Shown here one piece after another: positions 39,356 to 49,300 of a stretch of 64,000 nt of DNA (its first letter is position 1; each line of letters opens with the position of its first letter). Made by a program: the position numbers and the translations under genes. The DNA lies in the NCBI RefSeq assembly GCF_037055275.1, contig NZ_CP146343.1, positions 1,894,501-1,958,500 of the forward strand. Reading direction: 5' to 3'. The notes under the pieces are model-generated. The model made no database searches. It was not told where the DNA came from and worked only from the letters and a program-made list of their open reading frames with translations. The stretch is from Pseudomonas sp. ML2-2023-3. Its GTDB lineage: Bacteria > Pseudomonadota > Gammaproteobacteria > Pseudomonadales > Pseudomonadaceae.

Positions 39356-39670
39356 ATGCCCCAGTCCAATGCCGTCAGTCATATGACCCTGGTTCGCGCC
39401 CGCGCAGGGTGTTCGGTCCAGGTCCAGGCGTGCCTGAGCCAACTGATTGAACCGACCCTGCAGACGCCCGGTTGCCTGCACTTCGCCTTGCAGCATTGCC
39501 AGAGCGATCCGCTGCTGTGGCAGGTCGCGGGCTATTGGCAGGATGAAACCTCGATGCAGGCGTATTTCAACTCATCGCTCATGGATGTTTACGGCGTGCT
39601 GGTCTACCAGCACGTGGTGGATAGCCTCGATTTCAAGACCTTCAACGATGCGAGCGGGTTGAACAGGTAG
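39356..39670 (+). CDS. Antibiotic-biosynthesis-monooxygenase-domain protein (putative quinol monooxygenase)
   Basis: 104 aa from the ATG at 39356, with GGAGG 5 bases upstream. It is a ferredoxin-like ABM fold: PGCLHFALQHCQSDPLLWQV and YWQDETSMQAYFNSSLM correspond to the YgiN/ABM strands and helix. Such proteins oxidise quinols or simply bind small aromatics, without cofactor. It is divergent from the AraC-type gene and was probably its target. With the regulator broken, its control may be altered. Confidence 0.8.
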   Translation: MPQSNAVSHMTLVRARAGCSVQVQACLSQLIEPTLQTPGCLHFALQHCQSDPLLWQVAGYWQDETSMQAYFNSSLMDVYGVLVYQHVVDSLDFKTFNDASGLNR

Positions 39671-39704
39671 AATGCCGGTTTTTCCATTGGCCGGGAGTTG
39701 AAGC

Positions 39705-39938
39705 ATGGCGCGTAAAGAGTTTGCACATTTTGAAGCGGTATCAGCCGTGGTTCCGGTTGAACCCGGGATTTACCACGCAGCGATTGCAGTCAAAGCCTTG
39801 TATGAAGGTGGAGCGCCGCGCTTTCACAAAGTACTGATCGAGCAAACGTTCAAAACAGCGACCGCCGCCGATGCTGCTGCCGCGCAACAACTTGAAGCCC
39901 TGCAGGGCGTCACCGAAGACGCCGAGCTGGTCTGGTAG
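39705..39938 (+). CDS. Small conserved-looking protein of unknown function
   Basis: 77 aa, soluble, without signal or metal motifs: a basic start (MARKEFAHFEAVSAVVPVEP), FHKVLIEQTFKTATAADAAA, and an acidic end EDAELVW. The SD GGGAG lies 10 bases upstream. It follows the ABM-domain gene after 34 bp and may be co-transcribed. Family not recognised. It ends just before a 23-bp hairpin. Confidence 0.65.
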   Translation: MARKEFAHFEAVSAVVPVEPGIYHAAIAVKALYEGGAPRFHKVLIEQTFKTATAADAAAAQQLEALQGVTEDAELVW

Positions 39939-39942
39939 TTGT

Positions 39943-39993
39943 AGGGGCTGTTGACGTTTGGTTGTGGCTCACAACCAAACGTCAACAGGCCCT
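39943..39993. repeat. 23-bp hairpin between convergent genes
   Basis: CTGTTGACGTTTGGTTGTG (39948–39966) pairs perfectly with CACAACCAAACGTCAACAG (39970–39988) around a 3-base loop. After one mismatch four more pairs extend it to 39943/39993. It lacks a T tract and overlaps the stop codon of the flavin reductase gene. It probably acts as a two-way transcript end. Confidence 0.8.
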
Positions 39994-40612
39994 AACGCGG
40001 CCGATGCATTTTGAACAGTGCTTCGGGGCCTAGCTGGAAGTAATCCGCCGGGCCGCCACCGCGTAAAATCGGTTCGGCGGCTGCGGTGTCGTAAATCCCG
40101 TCTTTAAGCAGGTGTCTGGCGATATGTACGGCCACCACCTCACCCAGAATCAGCCAGCTTGGCACCAACGCCTTGTCTGCGCGTTGCAGCTGGATGATCT
40201 GCGTGACCTTGCACTCAAACGATACTGGCGTTTCGGCCACGCGCGGCACACTGATCACCCGCGAAGCTGCAGTTGTCAGGCCTGCCAGTTCGAACTCATT
40301 CACCTCGGGGCCGACCATGGCGCAGCTTTGGTTCATCGCTTCGGCCAAGGGACGTGTGGCCAGGTTCCAGACGAATTCGCCGGTTTTCTCGATGTTATTG
40401 AGGCTGTCTTTACGACCCACACTGCAAAACCCGATGATCGGCGGGATGTAGTTAAACGCGTTGAAAAAGCTGTAGGGAGCAAGGTTCAGCCGGCCTTGGG
40501 CATCCTGAGACGAAATCCAGCCAATCGGACGCGGGCCAACGATAGCGTTGAACGGATCGTGGGGCAGGCCGTGGCCTTGGGAGGGTTCATAAAAATGAAT
40601 ATCGTCATGCAT
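39992..40612 (-). CDS. Flavin reductase (FMN-binding split barrel) family protein
   Basis: 206 aa from the ATG at 40612; a TTG five codons upstream is also possible. The family signature VGPRPIGWISSQDAQGRLNL, then APYSFFNAFNYIPPIIGFCS, marks the FMN-binding split barrel. ESFECKVTQ-like and ILGEVVAVHIA segments complete the fold. It supplies reduced flavin or acts as an FMN oxidoreductase; the partner is unknown. Its stop sits in the long hairpin. Confidence 0.85.
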   Translation of the reverse strand: MHDDIHFYEPSQGHGLPHDPFNAIVGPRPIGWISSQDAQGRLNLAPYSFFNAFNYIPPIIGFCSVGRKDSLNNIEKTGEFVWNLATRPLAEAMNQSCAMVGPEVNEFELAGLTTAASRVISVPRVAETPVSFECKVTQIIQLQRADKALVPSWLILGEVVAVHIARHLLKDGIYDTAAAEPILRGGGPADYFQLGPEALFKMHRPR

Positions 40613-40722
40613 GGGAGTAGTCCGCAAACGGCTGATATAGAGCCCCTATAGTGCAAGGCCTTGGGGCTGATTACAAAAGCGGCTACGGGTTTTCGCAATT
40701 TTCTTTCCCCCAGAAACGACTA

Positions 40723-40742
40723 AGCCCGGCCAGGGCCGGGCT
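40723..40742 (-). terminator. Hairpin after the 13-residue repeat gene
   Basis: AGCCCGGCC (40723–40731) and GGCCGGGCT (40734–40742) form a very GC-rich hairpin 20 bp after the repeat-protein stop. On the minus strand it is followed by TAGTCGTTTCT, a poor T tract. Confidence 0.6.
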
Positions 40743-40761
40743 GAAGTGCCTCCTTCAGGTG

Positions 40762-41175
40762 TTAGCTGAAAAGGGCGCCATTGGTGCGATCGTAACCATC
40801 CGAGGCAAAGGTATCCGAATGGGTACGGCTGAAGCCGTCTTCTGCGAAGGTGGCCGAGCCAGTTTTGTCGAAGCCGTCTTCTGCGAAGGTAGCCGAGCCG
40901 GTTTTGTCGAAGCCGTCTTCTGCGAAGGTGGCCGAGCCGGTTTTGTCGAAGCCGTCTTCTGCGAAGGTGGCCGAACCGGTTTTGTCGAAGCCGTCTTCAG
41001 CAAAAGTAGCCGAGCCGGTGCGATCAAAGCCATCAGCGGCAACGGCGGCCGAACCTGTGCGGCTGAAGCCGTCTTCAGCAAAGCTCGACGAGTGAGTACG
41101 GTCGAAACCATCGGCGGCAAAAGCATTGAAAGCCAGGGCAGAGAAGGCGGCAGCGAGGATCAATTTGGTTTTCAT
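40762..41175 (-). CDS. Secreted protein of nine 13-residue repeats
   Basis: 137 aa. A 20-residue signal peptide (MKTKLILAAAFSALAFNAFA) is followed by exactly nine repeats of 13 residues (117 aa), consensus EDGFDKTGSATFA. Copies 4–7 are identical; copies 1–3 and 8–9 vary as DGF(D/S)(R/K)T(H/G)S. At DNA level this is a 39-bp minisatellite. The mature protein has no Cys, is acidic, and has Phe at two fixed positions per unit. No family recognised with confidence. A repeating beta-strand or amyloid-like, or adhesive, surface protein is possible but is speculation. A good SD (AAGGAG) precedes the ATG. Confidence 0.85.
   Translation of the reverse strand: MKTKLILAAAFSALAFNAFAADGFDRTHSSSFAEDGFSRTGSAAVAADGFDRTGSATFAEDGFDKTGSATFAEDGFDKTGSATFAEDGFDKTGSATFAEDGFDKTGSATFAEDGFSRTHSDTFASDGYDRTNGALFS
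40850..41080. repeat. 39-bp tandem repeat (in-frame minisatellite)
   Basis: Units such as GAAGCCGTCTTCTGCGAAGG recur every 39 bases, with several near-identical copies between about 40860 and 41010 and diverged ones outside. They encode the 13-residue repeats. The high identity of the central copies suggests recent copy-number change. Confidence 0.85.
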
Positions 41176-41523
41176 GATGAAGCTCCTTGTTTCGTGTTTG
41201 AGATGTTCAGTGGGTATGGGTTTAAGACTACGCCGATTAATTTGATTAAAAAGCGCAAAAAATAGCGATAAATAATCGATTTATTCGATGTGTTCGCCCG
41301 CGCAAAAACAGGCCAACGGATGTCTGCTCTTGCGTTTGGTGACGATTCACATCAGCCAGCGATAGAGGTCTTGCTGAAATGGATAGTGGCCTAACAGAGT
41401 TAACTGACTATTAAGTCAGATAACGCTGACGCACTTAACAGAGAGGGAGGTGCTTTGGAGGGGGCGGGCAGGAAGGTGTTGCTGATACAACCAGCCCCGT
41501 GTGGGGCTGGTTGGAGGCGGGGC
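41176..41523. other. Intergenic region upstream of the repeat gene
   Basis: 348 bp. The part next to the repeat gene is AT-rich and should hold its promoter. CTGACT-ATTA-AGTCAG at 41405–41420 is a perfect inverted repeat with GTTAA/TTATC-like flanks and may be an operator. The kgtP-type terminator lies at 41488–41513. No gene is seen. Confidence 0.5.
41488..41513 (-). terminator. Terminator after the KgtP-type permease gene
   Basis: CAACCAGCCCC and GGGGCTGGTTG form an 11-bp stem with a 4-base GTGT loop, 11 bp past the permease stop. The minus strand continues TATCAG, so the T tract is weak. Confidence 0.7.
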
Positions 41524-42846
41524 TTAGTCTGTTTCGATACGCGAGTGCTTGCGGGTGTCTTTCATGGTGGCGTAAACCGCTAGAGAGCAGGCGATACAGG
41601 CAGTCACGTACCAGTAGTAACCGGTTTCCATGCCTGCACTCTTGAACCACAGCGCAATGTATTCAGCGGTACCGCCGAAGATCGACACGGTCAGCGCGTA
41701 AGGCAAGCCTACGCCCAGTGCGCGGATTTCTGTCGGGAACAGTTCAGCTTTCACCACGGCGTTGATCGAGGTGTAGCCGCTGACAATGATCAACGCGGCC
41801 ATGATCAGGAAGAACGCGCCCCACCAGGTGGTGATGGTGTGCAGGGTGGTGAGGATTGGCACGGTGAACAGGGTACCCAGCACGCCGAAGGCGATCAGGA
41901 TTGGACGACGTCCGATCTTGTCCGACAGAGCGCCCACCAGTGGCTGTATGCACATGAACAGGAACAGTGTGGCGGCCGAAATGGTGGTGGAGTCAGAAAT
42001 GCTCATCCCCACCGTGTTCACCAGGTATTTCTGCATGTACGTGGTGTAGGTGTAGAACGCCAGCGTGCCGCCCATGGTCAGGCCGACGACGGTCATCAGC
42101 TCTTTAGGATGGCGCATCAAGGTGCGCATGGCGCTTTCTTTAGGCTTGACCCGGACCTTTTTGAACGACTCGGTTTCTTCCATGCCACGACGCAGATACA
42201 GCGCGACCACGGCGCACAGGGCACCGATCACAAACGGAACGCGCCAGCCCCAGCTGTACAGCTGTTCTTCGGTCAGGGTCTGTTGCAGAACGATCAATAC
42301 ACCCAGGGCGATGAGCTGACCCGAGATCAGTGTCACGTACTGGAAGCTGGAGAAAAAGCCACGACGCTCCTTGGTCGCCATCTCGCTCAGGTAGGTTGCC
42401 GAGGTGCCGTACTCGCCACCCACGGACAACCCTTGCAGCAAACGGGCGAAGACCAGCAGCACCGGTGCCCACACGCCAATGGTTTCATAACCTGGCGACA
42501 GGGCGATGACCAGCGAGCCGAAGCACATCAGCAGCACCGAAGCCATCAGTGCGGCTTTACGGCCTTTGCGGTCAGCGTACAGGCCCATCAGCCAGCCGCC
42601 GATCGGGCGCATCAAAAAGCCTACGGCGAAGATGGCCGCGGTATTGAGCAATTGTGCGGTGGTGTCGCCCTTGGGGAAAAAGGCCTTGGCGAAGTACAGC
42701 GAGAATGCGGCGTAGACGTACCAGTCGTACCACTCGACCATGTTGCCGACGGAGCCACTGAAAATCGATTTGATACGGCTTGAGGTGGTCTTTTCTTTGG
42801 GGGCCGCAGACGCGGACCCGGCAGGCAGGGTGCTGGAGTTATCCAT
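41524..42846 (-). CDS. kgtP: MHS-family MFS transporter, 2-oxoglutarate permease-like
   Basis: 440 aa, 12 TM helices. GSVGNMVEWYDWYVYAAFSL is the MHS-family TM1 signature, GLYADRKGRKAALM is motif A, and QGLSVGGEYGTSATYLSEMA lies in the TM4 region. It most resembles alpha-ketoglutarate permease KgtP; proton symport of C5/C4 dicarboxylates is inferred. A sigma-54 promoter lies about 63 bp upstream, and a DctB/DctD-type two-component system is next door. This matches the MifSR-controlled alpha-ketoglutarate transporter of P. aeruginosa (PA5530), there encoded elsewhere. Confidence 0.82.
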   Translation of the reverse strand: MDNSSTLPAGSASAAPKEKTTSSRIKSIFSGSVGNMVEWYDWYVYAAFSLYFAKAFFPKGDTTAQLLNTAAIFAVGFLMRPIGGWLMGLYADRKGRKAALMASVLLMCFGSLVIALSPGYETIGVWAPVLLVFARLLQGLSVGGEYGTSATYLSEMATKERRGFFSSFQYVTLISGQLIALGVLIVLQQTLTEEQLYSWGWRVPFVIGALCAVVALYLRRGMEETESFKKVRVKPKESAMRTLMRHPKELMTVVGLTMGGTLAFYTYTTYMQKYLVNTVGMSISDSTTISAATLFLFMCIQPLVGALSDKIGRRPILIAFGVLGTLFTVPILTTLHTITTWWGAFFLIMAALIIVSGYTSINAVVKAELFPTEIRALGVGLPYALTVSIFGGTAEYIALWFKSAGMETGYYWYVTACIACSLAVYATMKDTRKHSRIETD

Positions 42847-42908
42847 TGAATGGATCCTTCTTTCATTGTTTTTTTATAGCGCGTCAAAACGCGAGCTTGC
42901 AGGGCTAT

Positions 42909-42925
42909 AGCAGGAGTTGTGCCAA
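42909..42925 (-). promoter_or_regulatory. Sigma-54 promoter of the KgtP-type gene
   Basis: Minus-strand TTGGCACAACTCCTGCT matches YTGGCACR-N4-YTGCW with the -24 GG and -12 GC correctly spaced, about 63 bp before the ATG at 42846. Confidence 0.85.
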
Positions 42926-42966
42926 GGCTGCAGGGCCCGGTTTACAAGGGGAGAGGGTGGTGGGTG

Positions 42967-43015
42967 AGCGGGAATCCGCTGGTTTTCGGGTGCGTCATAG
43001 GCAAGAATCCGCCTA
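42967..43015. promoter_or_regulatory. Candidate enhancer sites upstream of the sigma-54 promoter
   Basis: AGCGGGAATCCGCT (42967–42980) is a near-perfect palindrome. TAGGCAAGAATCCGCCTA (42998–43015) repeats the GAATCCGC core with TAGGC/GCCTA arms. Both lie about 45–100 bp upstream of the promoter, the usual place for enhancer-binding protein sites. The adjacent NtrC-type regulator is the likely binder. Confidence 0.6.
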
Positions 43016-43043
43016 TCTGACAAGCGTTGCAGGCCCTGACTCT

Positions 43044-43130
43044 TGTGGGAGCGGGCTTGCTCGCGATGGCATCACCGCGGTTTACCTGAACCACCGCGCC
43101 GTCCGAATCGCGAGCAAGCCCGCTCCCACA
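43044..43130. repeat. REPIN (two inverted REP units)
   Basis: TGTGGGAGCGGGCTTGCTCG at 43044 and its inverted copy CGAGCAAGCCCGCTCCCACA ending at 43130 flank a spacer of about 40 bases. It lies between the permease enhancer region and the response-regulator gene. Confidence 0.9.
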
Positions 43131-43144
43131 GAGGCAGGAATCGC

Positions 43145-44479
43145 TTAACTGCTTCCCAAAAACGCCTCGCGCACCAGCCCATGACGCTGCATTTTTTCAT
43201 TGAGGGTACGGCGCGGCAGTTGGAGTTCATTGAGCACTGCCTTGATATCACCTTTATGTCGGGTCAGCGCAGCACGCAGGCATTGCGCCTCAAAGGCTTC
43301 CTGTTGCGTCACCAGTGATTGCCCTGTTTCAGGGTCGTCCAGTTGCGGTTCGCTCAAGCCCAGTACGTCCCGCTCGGCAACGTTGGCCAGTTCGCGCACA
43401 TTGCCCGGCCAGTCGTGGCTCAGCAAACGGGACAGTTGTGGCCCGCTCAGCGGTTGTGCGCTGCGCCCCAGGCGTTCGCCGGCACTGTGTGAAAAGGCGT
43501 CGTACAGCAATGGAATATCTTCTCGGCGCTCGCGCAACGGTGCCAGGCGCAGTTGCGCCACGGTCAGTCGATAGGCCAGGTCTTCGCGAAAACGCCCGGC
43601 GCGGGCTTCTTCGAGCAAGTCAGGTTTGGTGGCGGCAATCACCCGCAGGTTCACGCTGATGCTCTGATTGGAGCCCAGGCGCTCCAGCTTTTGCTCTTGT
43701 AGCACCCGCAGCAATTTGGCTTGCTGGGCCAAGGGCATGCTTTCGATTTCATCCAGAAACAAGGTCCCGCCATCGGCGTACTCCAGCTTGCCGATGCGCT
43801 TGCCCAGCGCTCCGGTAAATGCCCCGCTTTCGTGACCGAACAGCTCGGCTTCAAACAACTGCTCGGGGATTGCGGCGCAGTTGAGCGCCACGAAAGGTTT
43901 GTCGGCACGGGGGCCAAAATCATGCAGGCAGCGGGCGACCAGTTCCTTACCGCTGCCGGTCTCGCCACGAATCAACACATTGACCGGCAGTGGCGCCAGC
44001 TCCAGCACCTGACGACGCAAGGTCTGCAAGCTGCGCGACACACCCAGCAAGCGCCCGTCGATCAGTTCGCGCAGGTCAGCCTGTTCGTGCAAACGACGGT
44101 TTTCGAGTACCAGCTGGCGCTTTTCCAGGGCTCGACGCAGGCTGCTCAGCAGTGCTTCGGGGCTGAAGGGTTTTTCGAGAAAGTCGTAAGCACCCTCGCG
44201 CATGGCTTCGACGGCCATCGGGACATCACCGTGGCCTGTCAGCAAAATCACCGGCAAGTCCGCATCCAGTTGCTGCAAGCGGGTCAGCAACGCAAGGCCG
44301 CCCATCCCCGGCATGCGCACATCACTGACAATCACCCCGGCAAAATGCGCAGGCAGTTGATCCAGGCAGTCTTCGGCGCAGCTGAACAACTGCACTTCAA
44401 AGCCGCTCAGGCTCAGCCATTGCTCCACGGCATTACGAATACTGGCCTCGTCATCGACCACGATCACCGAGTTGAGCAT
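43145..44479 (-). CDS. Sigma-54-dependent response regulator, DctD/MifR-type
   Basis: 444 aa. The receiver domain has DDEAS and the acceptor Asp in [14 protein letters not shown] (about residue 52). The AAA+ domain has Walker A GETGSGKE, the sigma-54 contact loop ESGAFTGA and Walker [12 protein letters not shown] Fis-type HTH ends the protein ([20 protein letters not shown]). It activates sigma-54 promoters, most likely that of the adjacent permease. It starts 3 bp after the kinase stop. Its target could also include dctA at 56 kb, which has similar upstream palindromes. Confidence 0.9.
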   Translation of the reverse strand: MLNSVIVVDDEASIRNAVEQWLSLSGFEVQLFSCAEDCLDQLPAHFAGVIVSDVRMPGMGGLALLTRLQQLDADLPVILLTGHGDVPMAVEAMREGAYDFLEKPFSPEALLSSLRRALEKRQLVLENRRLHEQADLRELIDGRLLGVSRSLQTLRRQVLELAPLPVNVLIRGETGSGKELVARCLHDFGPRADKPFVALNCAAIPEQLFEAELFGHESGAFTGALGKRIGKLEYADGGTLFLDEIESMPLAQQAKLLRVLQEQKLERLGSNQSISVNLRVIAATKPDLLEEARAGRFREDLAYRLTVAQLRLAPLRERREDIPLLYDAFSHSAGERLGRSAQPLSGPQLSRLLSHDWPGNVRELANVAERDVLGLSEPQLDDPETGQSLVTQQEAFEAQCLRAALTRHKGDIKAVLNELQLPRRTLNEKMQRHGLVREAFLGSS

Positions 44480-44482
44480 GTT

Positions 44483-46273
44483 TCACATTTCCTGTGCGAT
44501 GGGCAGCGTCAGCGTGAATTGTGCGCCATCGGCCCGGTTGCAGGCGGTCAAGCGACCGCCGATTTCGTGAACAATGGCGTAAGACACCGCCAGGCCCAAA
44601 CCTAATCCGTCACCCACCGGTTTGGTGGTGAAGAACGGATCGAAGATTTTACCCAGATGTTCCTCCCTGATCCCGCCCCCGCTGTCGCTGACCGTCAAGT
44701 GCCACAGTTGTTGATTAGCCTCGATGCGGATTTCCAAGTGTTTGCGCGGTGTGTCGAGCATGGCGTCAAGGGCGTTGCGCAGCAGGTTGATCAACACTTG
44801 TTCCAGACGGATCGCATCGCCGCGTACCCAGGCCGGGCGAATCAGATTGATCGTCAGCTCTATGGCTTCTTCCTGAAGGCGCGGCTCCAGCAACTGCAGG
44901 GCCTGATCGACCACGGTTGCCAGGTCCAGGCGCTCGCGCAAACCGCTGGGGCTCTGGCGGGCGTAAGTCTTTAAATGGCCGGTGAGTGCGGCCATGCGCT
45001 TGAGCATCTGCTCCAACGGGTCCAGGGCTTTATAGGCATCGTCGATACGGCCGTGATCCAGCAACAGACGCAAAGTCGCCAACTGCATGCGCTGGGCGGT
45101 CAGGGGCTGGTTGATCTCGTGGGCCAGCGCCGCCGACATTTGCCCCAGTGCCGCGAGTTTGGCTGATTGCACCAGGCTATCTTGCGCAGTACGCAAATCC
45201 CGGGTGCGGGCTTCGACCAGTTGCTCAAGCTCCTCACGATTGCGCTGGCGCAAACGCCCCAGTCGCCAGCGCTGGAATAAAAATAGCCCCAGAAACACCA
45301 GCGTCAGCCACAGGCCAATCGCCGCCAGTGCGGCATTGCGACTGTCTTCCGCGGCGGTCACGGGACGGCGTAGCAGGTGCAGCGTCCAGCCTTCTGCGCT
45401 CAGTGGCAACGACCCCCACAGATAATCTGCCTGGCCGTTGGGTCCGTCGACGCGGGTCAGGGAGCTGGCTTCATCAAAGCTGCGCAGGGTGTGGGTCTTC
45501 ATCAGCGTCAGGGGTTGATCGTGGTACTGGCGCGTGGCGGAAATTTCGCTACGATCGCTGTCACTCAACGGTCGCAACAGGCGATAGCGCCAGCCGGGTT
45601 GGTTGGCAATAAACACAATGCCCCGGGCGTCGCTGACCAGCAGGGTGTCGTTGCCGTGGCTCCATTCACGCTCCAGCTGCGGGAATTCAAGCTTGACCAC
45701 CATCGCCCCCAAAAACCTGCCGTCGGCATCGAGCACCGCGCTGGACAGGAAGTAACCTGGTATTCCGCTGGTCACGCCCACGGCATAAAAGCTGCCGCTG
45801 CCCTGGCTGCGGGTCTGCTTGAAATAGGGCCTGAAGCCATAGTTATGGCCCACATAGCTGTTGGAGGTATTCCAGTTGCTGGCGGCGACGGCCAGGCCGG
45901 TGCTGTCGAGCAACTCCAGGGTGGAGGACTGGGCCGCACCGTTGATGCGTTCAAGCTTTTCATTGAGTGCGGCCTGTTCGTGCGCGGTCAAGGGCTTGCT
46001 TAAGGCCGTCACCAGCTCCGGGTCCAGTGCCAGTACAGCGGGCAGGGCGCGATAGCGCTCAATCAGCGTGTGCAGCGAGTTGGCATACAGGTTCAGTTGT
46101 TCAGGCCCGCGGCGGGCGCTCTCTTCCAGCGCATGACGTTCGGCCTGGCGCATCGCCCAGCCGCCAGCCAGAGCCGCTCCGGCCAGAATCAACAGGCAAT
46201 ACAGCGTCAAACGCAGGGTGCGAGACGTCACAGGCATAGTGGCAAACCGCTCGAATGGCAGGGCGCGAACCAT
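44483..46273 (-). CDS. DctB/MifS-type sensor histidine kinase
   Basis: 596 aa from the ATG at 46273, or 584 aa from an ATG at 46237 ([10 protein letters not shown]). TM1 ([18 protein letters not shown]) is followed by a double-Cache periplasmic domain of about 270 residues with [19 protein letters not shown], the dicarboxylate-binding fold of DctB. After TM2 come a coil, the H-box [18 protein letters not shown], and ATPase boxes [12 protein letters not shown] and GLGLGLAVS. Its ligand is predicted to be a C4/C5 dicarboxylate. Operon with the downstream NtrC-type regulator. Confidence 0.88.
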   Translation of the reverse strand: MVRALPFERFATMPVTSRTLRLTLYCLLILAGAALAGGWAMRQAERHALEESARRGPEQLNLYANSLHTLIERYRALPAVLALDPELVTALSKPLTAHEQAALNEKLERINGAAQSSTLELLDSTGLAVAASNWNTSNSYVGHNYGFRPYFKQTRSQGSGSFYAVGVTSGIPGYFLSSAVLDADGRFLGAMVVKLEFPQLEREWSHGNDTLLVSDARGIVFIANQPGWRYRLLRPLSDSDRSEISATRQYHDQPLTLMKTHTLRSFDEASSLTRVDGPNGQADYLWGSLPLSAEGWTLHLLRRPVTAAEDSRNAALAAIGLWLTLVFLGLFLFQRWRLGRLRQRNREELEQLVEARTRDLRTAQDSLVQSAKLAALGQMSAALAHEINQPLTAQRMQLATLRLLLDHGRIDDAYKALDPLEQMLKRMAALTGHLKTYARQSPSGLRERLDLATVVDQALQLLEPRLQEEAIELTINLIRPAWVRGDAIRLEQVLINLLRNALDAMLDTPRKHLEIRIEANQQLWHLTVSDSGGGIREEHLGKIFDPFFTTKPVGDGLGLGLAVSYAIVHEIGGRLTACNRADGAQFTLTLPIAQEM

Positions 46274-46373
46274 ATCATGACGCCAGTACCTTGCAGGAGA
46301 CGGGATAACTATCTACCGCCGCGCAGGTTTTGCTCAGGGATATGTTGGCTTTCAACCCAGCGGAATCCTAGCC

Positions 46374-49300
46374 ATGACGACGAGTTTACCCCCTGTACGC
46401 GGTCGAGCACCGTTGCTGTTGTCCAGTACGCAATGGGCGCAAAAAGAGGCGCTCACCTATCTGTCTTCAGTTGTCGAAGCCAACTTCAATGGCCTGAGCG
46501 AGGCGCATAAATTCAGTTATCCCGTGCTCTATCGCAACGCGCTGGCATCCCTCAAGGCGGTTGAGGACGAGATCACGCGGATCAAGGCCGACTTCAAGTC
46601 AACTCATCTGGCAGCACTCACTCATGAGCTCAAGGAGCTGCTGGGCGTTGATGTCGACCCCGAGCAAGCGCGGATCCATACCCGTTACCGTGAAAATATC
46701 GAAGAGGACCTGCTTGAGTACATGACCCGCATCAGCGGTTCACCGTCTGCTGCCCGCGAGCCCAAGTTCACCTTCAGTCCCGGACGTACGCCGCGCGCAC
46801 TGGAAGAGTCCAGGTTTATTGAACATGTTCGCGTGGTGTCGCTATGGGATGCCGCGTGCGAGAACTTCAGTTACAGGACTGACTCGGTATTGCTCAAGCC
46901 CTACAGCTTTGAACAAGCCAGTTACATCGACTATACCGCCGGTTTGAGGGGCAGGCCTGCCGGGCCGTTTATCCAGATTGTGCGAAAACTGGATCTGGGT
47001 GCGAAGCTCAAACAGTTGCTTGATGGCGCAAATGCGCAGGATGGCTCCTTGACGCAGCGGGTGGTTGCAGCGGCCAAAGCCGGCTTTGAGTTCGATTTGC
47101 TGGAGGCTTACCGCAACAGTTTTGTGTCGAAGGTCAACCTTACCGATTACGAGCGTTTGCTCAGCATGTTGAAGGGAGACGCTGAGCCGCACATATGGCC
47201 GGTTTCAATGGGTCTCAAACCCGTGATACCGGAGAAGTTCATCAGACACCCGGGAGGTACAGAAGAAGACTCAAAATTGCTCTTTCACGATGAAAACTAC
47301 CTGGACTTCTCCGGGCGCGGCGAAATTGCGCTCCCTCTTTTCCTGATCAAGGTTCCTGAGGTGTCTGGTGTTTTCAGCTATTTCCCACAACGCCTCGGCG
47401 GAGCCCTTTTGTGGCACAAAAGCGTAGACAGCGGCTTGAAGCACTTTTTGCAGCAACTCAGGCAGGACCACAGCAAAGGTCAGCTTGGCTGGTTTGTCAG
47501 GCATCTGGGGTTGAAAGACCTGGGAGGCTTCAACAAGCTGCTGAGTGACGAGCCAAGGCCCCAGGGCATCACCTGGCTCGCGGGTGTTCTGCATGATGCT
47601 TTTCGCAGTACGTTTCCCGAGCCAGACCTGGACAGTCTGCAACTGTATGTCGAAATCAGCACAAGCGGTTCTCAACCATTGGCCAAGAGAGTTGGAGAGC
47701 GGCAGACAGCGCGGTTTCGTGACAACTTGAGCCTGTTGGCCACTAGCAAGTCGGCACTGGATTGGCAGGCTTTCAAAGAGGCATTGTCTGACATAGGCAG
47801 TGAAGTGCTGACGATGCTCACCACCCCCATGCCCGGAGGTGTATCGGGGCTCAATACAATCATGCAGGCCGCCATATTGGGCTCCCTGGCCTACAGCCTT
47901 GTGCAAGGCGTGAAGGAGGCGAGCCATGGAGAGGTCACGAACTTTGCCGGTGCATTGGCCGACAGCGCCGACTTGTTGATCAGTGCCCGCTTGGTGGGTG
48001 TGGCGGCCAAGGCTTACCGCCAGCGTATGCAAGGCCTGTGGGCCACTCTTGGTCAGCCGCGCAAGGTCACCCATCAGTCGGGTGGCGTCGAGTTGTGGCG
48101 GCCGCAGTTGAGCGCGTACCCGCACCTGCAGGCAGACGCACTCGATGGCCGGGTGCCCAACGCTGAGGGTTTGTATGACATCGATGCAAAGCGGTATGCC
48201 AAGGTTCAGGAGGGCGACAAGGCCTTGGTGGTAGAAGTCACCCATGACGCGCAGTCCGGTCTTTACGTGCTTAAAACCGATAATGCGCAGGCATTCAGGC
48301 CCGCGGTGGCGTTTGACCCCGGTCAGCAGGTCTGGCGCCTTGCGCTGGAGGATGTTCAGGGGCTGGACGACAAGCACCTGCTGCAGCGCATGTTGGCGCT
48401 GGATTTGCCTGGTTCTGCTCCAGGTGACATAGAGCGCATGCTGAGCATTACCGGCACCAGCCGTGAACAGCTTGAAAACACATGGCAAGGTCAGCTTATT
48501 CCAGGCCCGCTGGCCGATGGCGTGCGTCGGCTTCAAGCTGACCGACTGATTGAGCAAATCAAAAGCGACTTTCCCCAGCGCGGCGAAATGCCTGTCAACG
48601 CTGACAGCGCAGTGTTGTGCATGCTGACACAGCTGAAGCTTTGGCCCAGGGAGACGGTGCTGGATGTGTTCAATCAGCAGGGGCATCTGGTTGAGTCGTA
48701 TGGCAAGGATTTTCAGCCCGGCACCCCTGTGAACCATATTGAAATCAAGCGCCTGGATCACGGTACGTATGTGGCCAGGAATGATGTCACCCAGGGCAGT
48801 GCCCAGGTCGAGCAATTGTTCACGCTGATTCTCGACCAGTTGCCCGAGGCTTCACAACTGGGCCGCGAGAGCAATCCGGACCTGAGCAAAGCAGGGCGAA
48901 TTGCTTCGATACGTTGGCAAATTGCCGACCTGGCCCGAGAGGATAAGCCACTCCTGTTCAAGGCACTGACAGCGCTCTATGGGCACAAGCGCAACGATCC
49001 GATTGCCCGCCCAGACCCTGCCAACAAGTATTTACCTTTGATGTACCCACCCCTTTCGGGTACCACGACGCCATTGCTGGCCAAACTTCATCAGCTTAAT
49101 GCCTGGATGTCGGTGGAGAGCCTTGAACCGTTATTGGCTGCGCACCCTTTTACCCCCTCTCAGGTCACACAGGCTCTTGAGCAAGGCATGCAGCCTTTGG
49201 CGTTTGCCCGTGCAGCAAACCGCCTGCGGACACGGCTGCGGGTAGACATTGCACTGGACGGGATCTATCACCGGCGGGCCTGGAGTCCTGACATCGATTT

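Noticed and set aside
40850..41095. Regular 39-bp repeats considered as a CRISPR array
   Set aside because: There are no unique spacers; the repeats are contiguous, in frame, and encode the 13-residue protein repeats. No cas genes are present.
47271..48815. 514-codon open frame antisense to the NEL-type gene
   Set aside because: No recognisable domain or start signal; shadow of the DUF6543-type coding strand.
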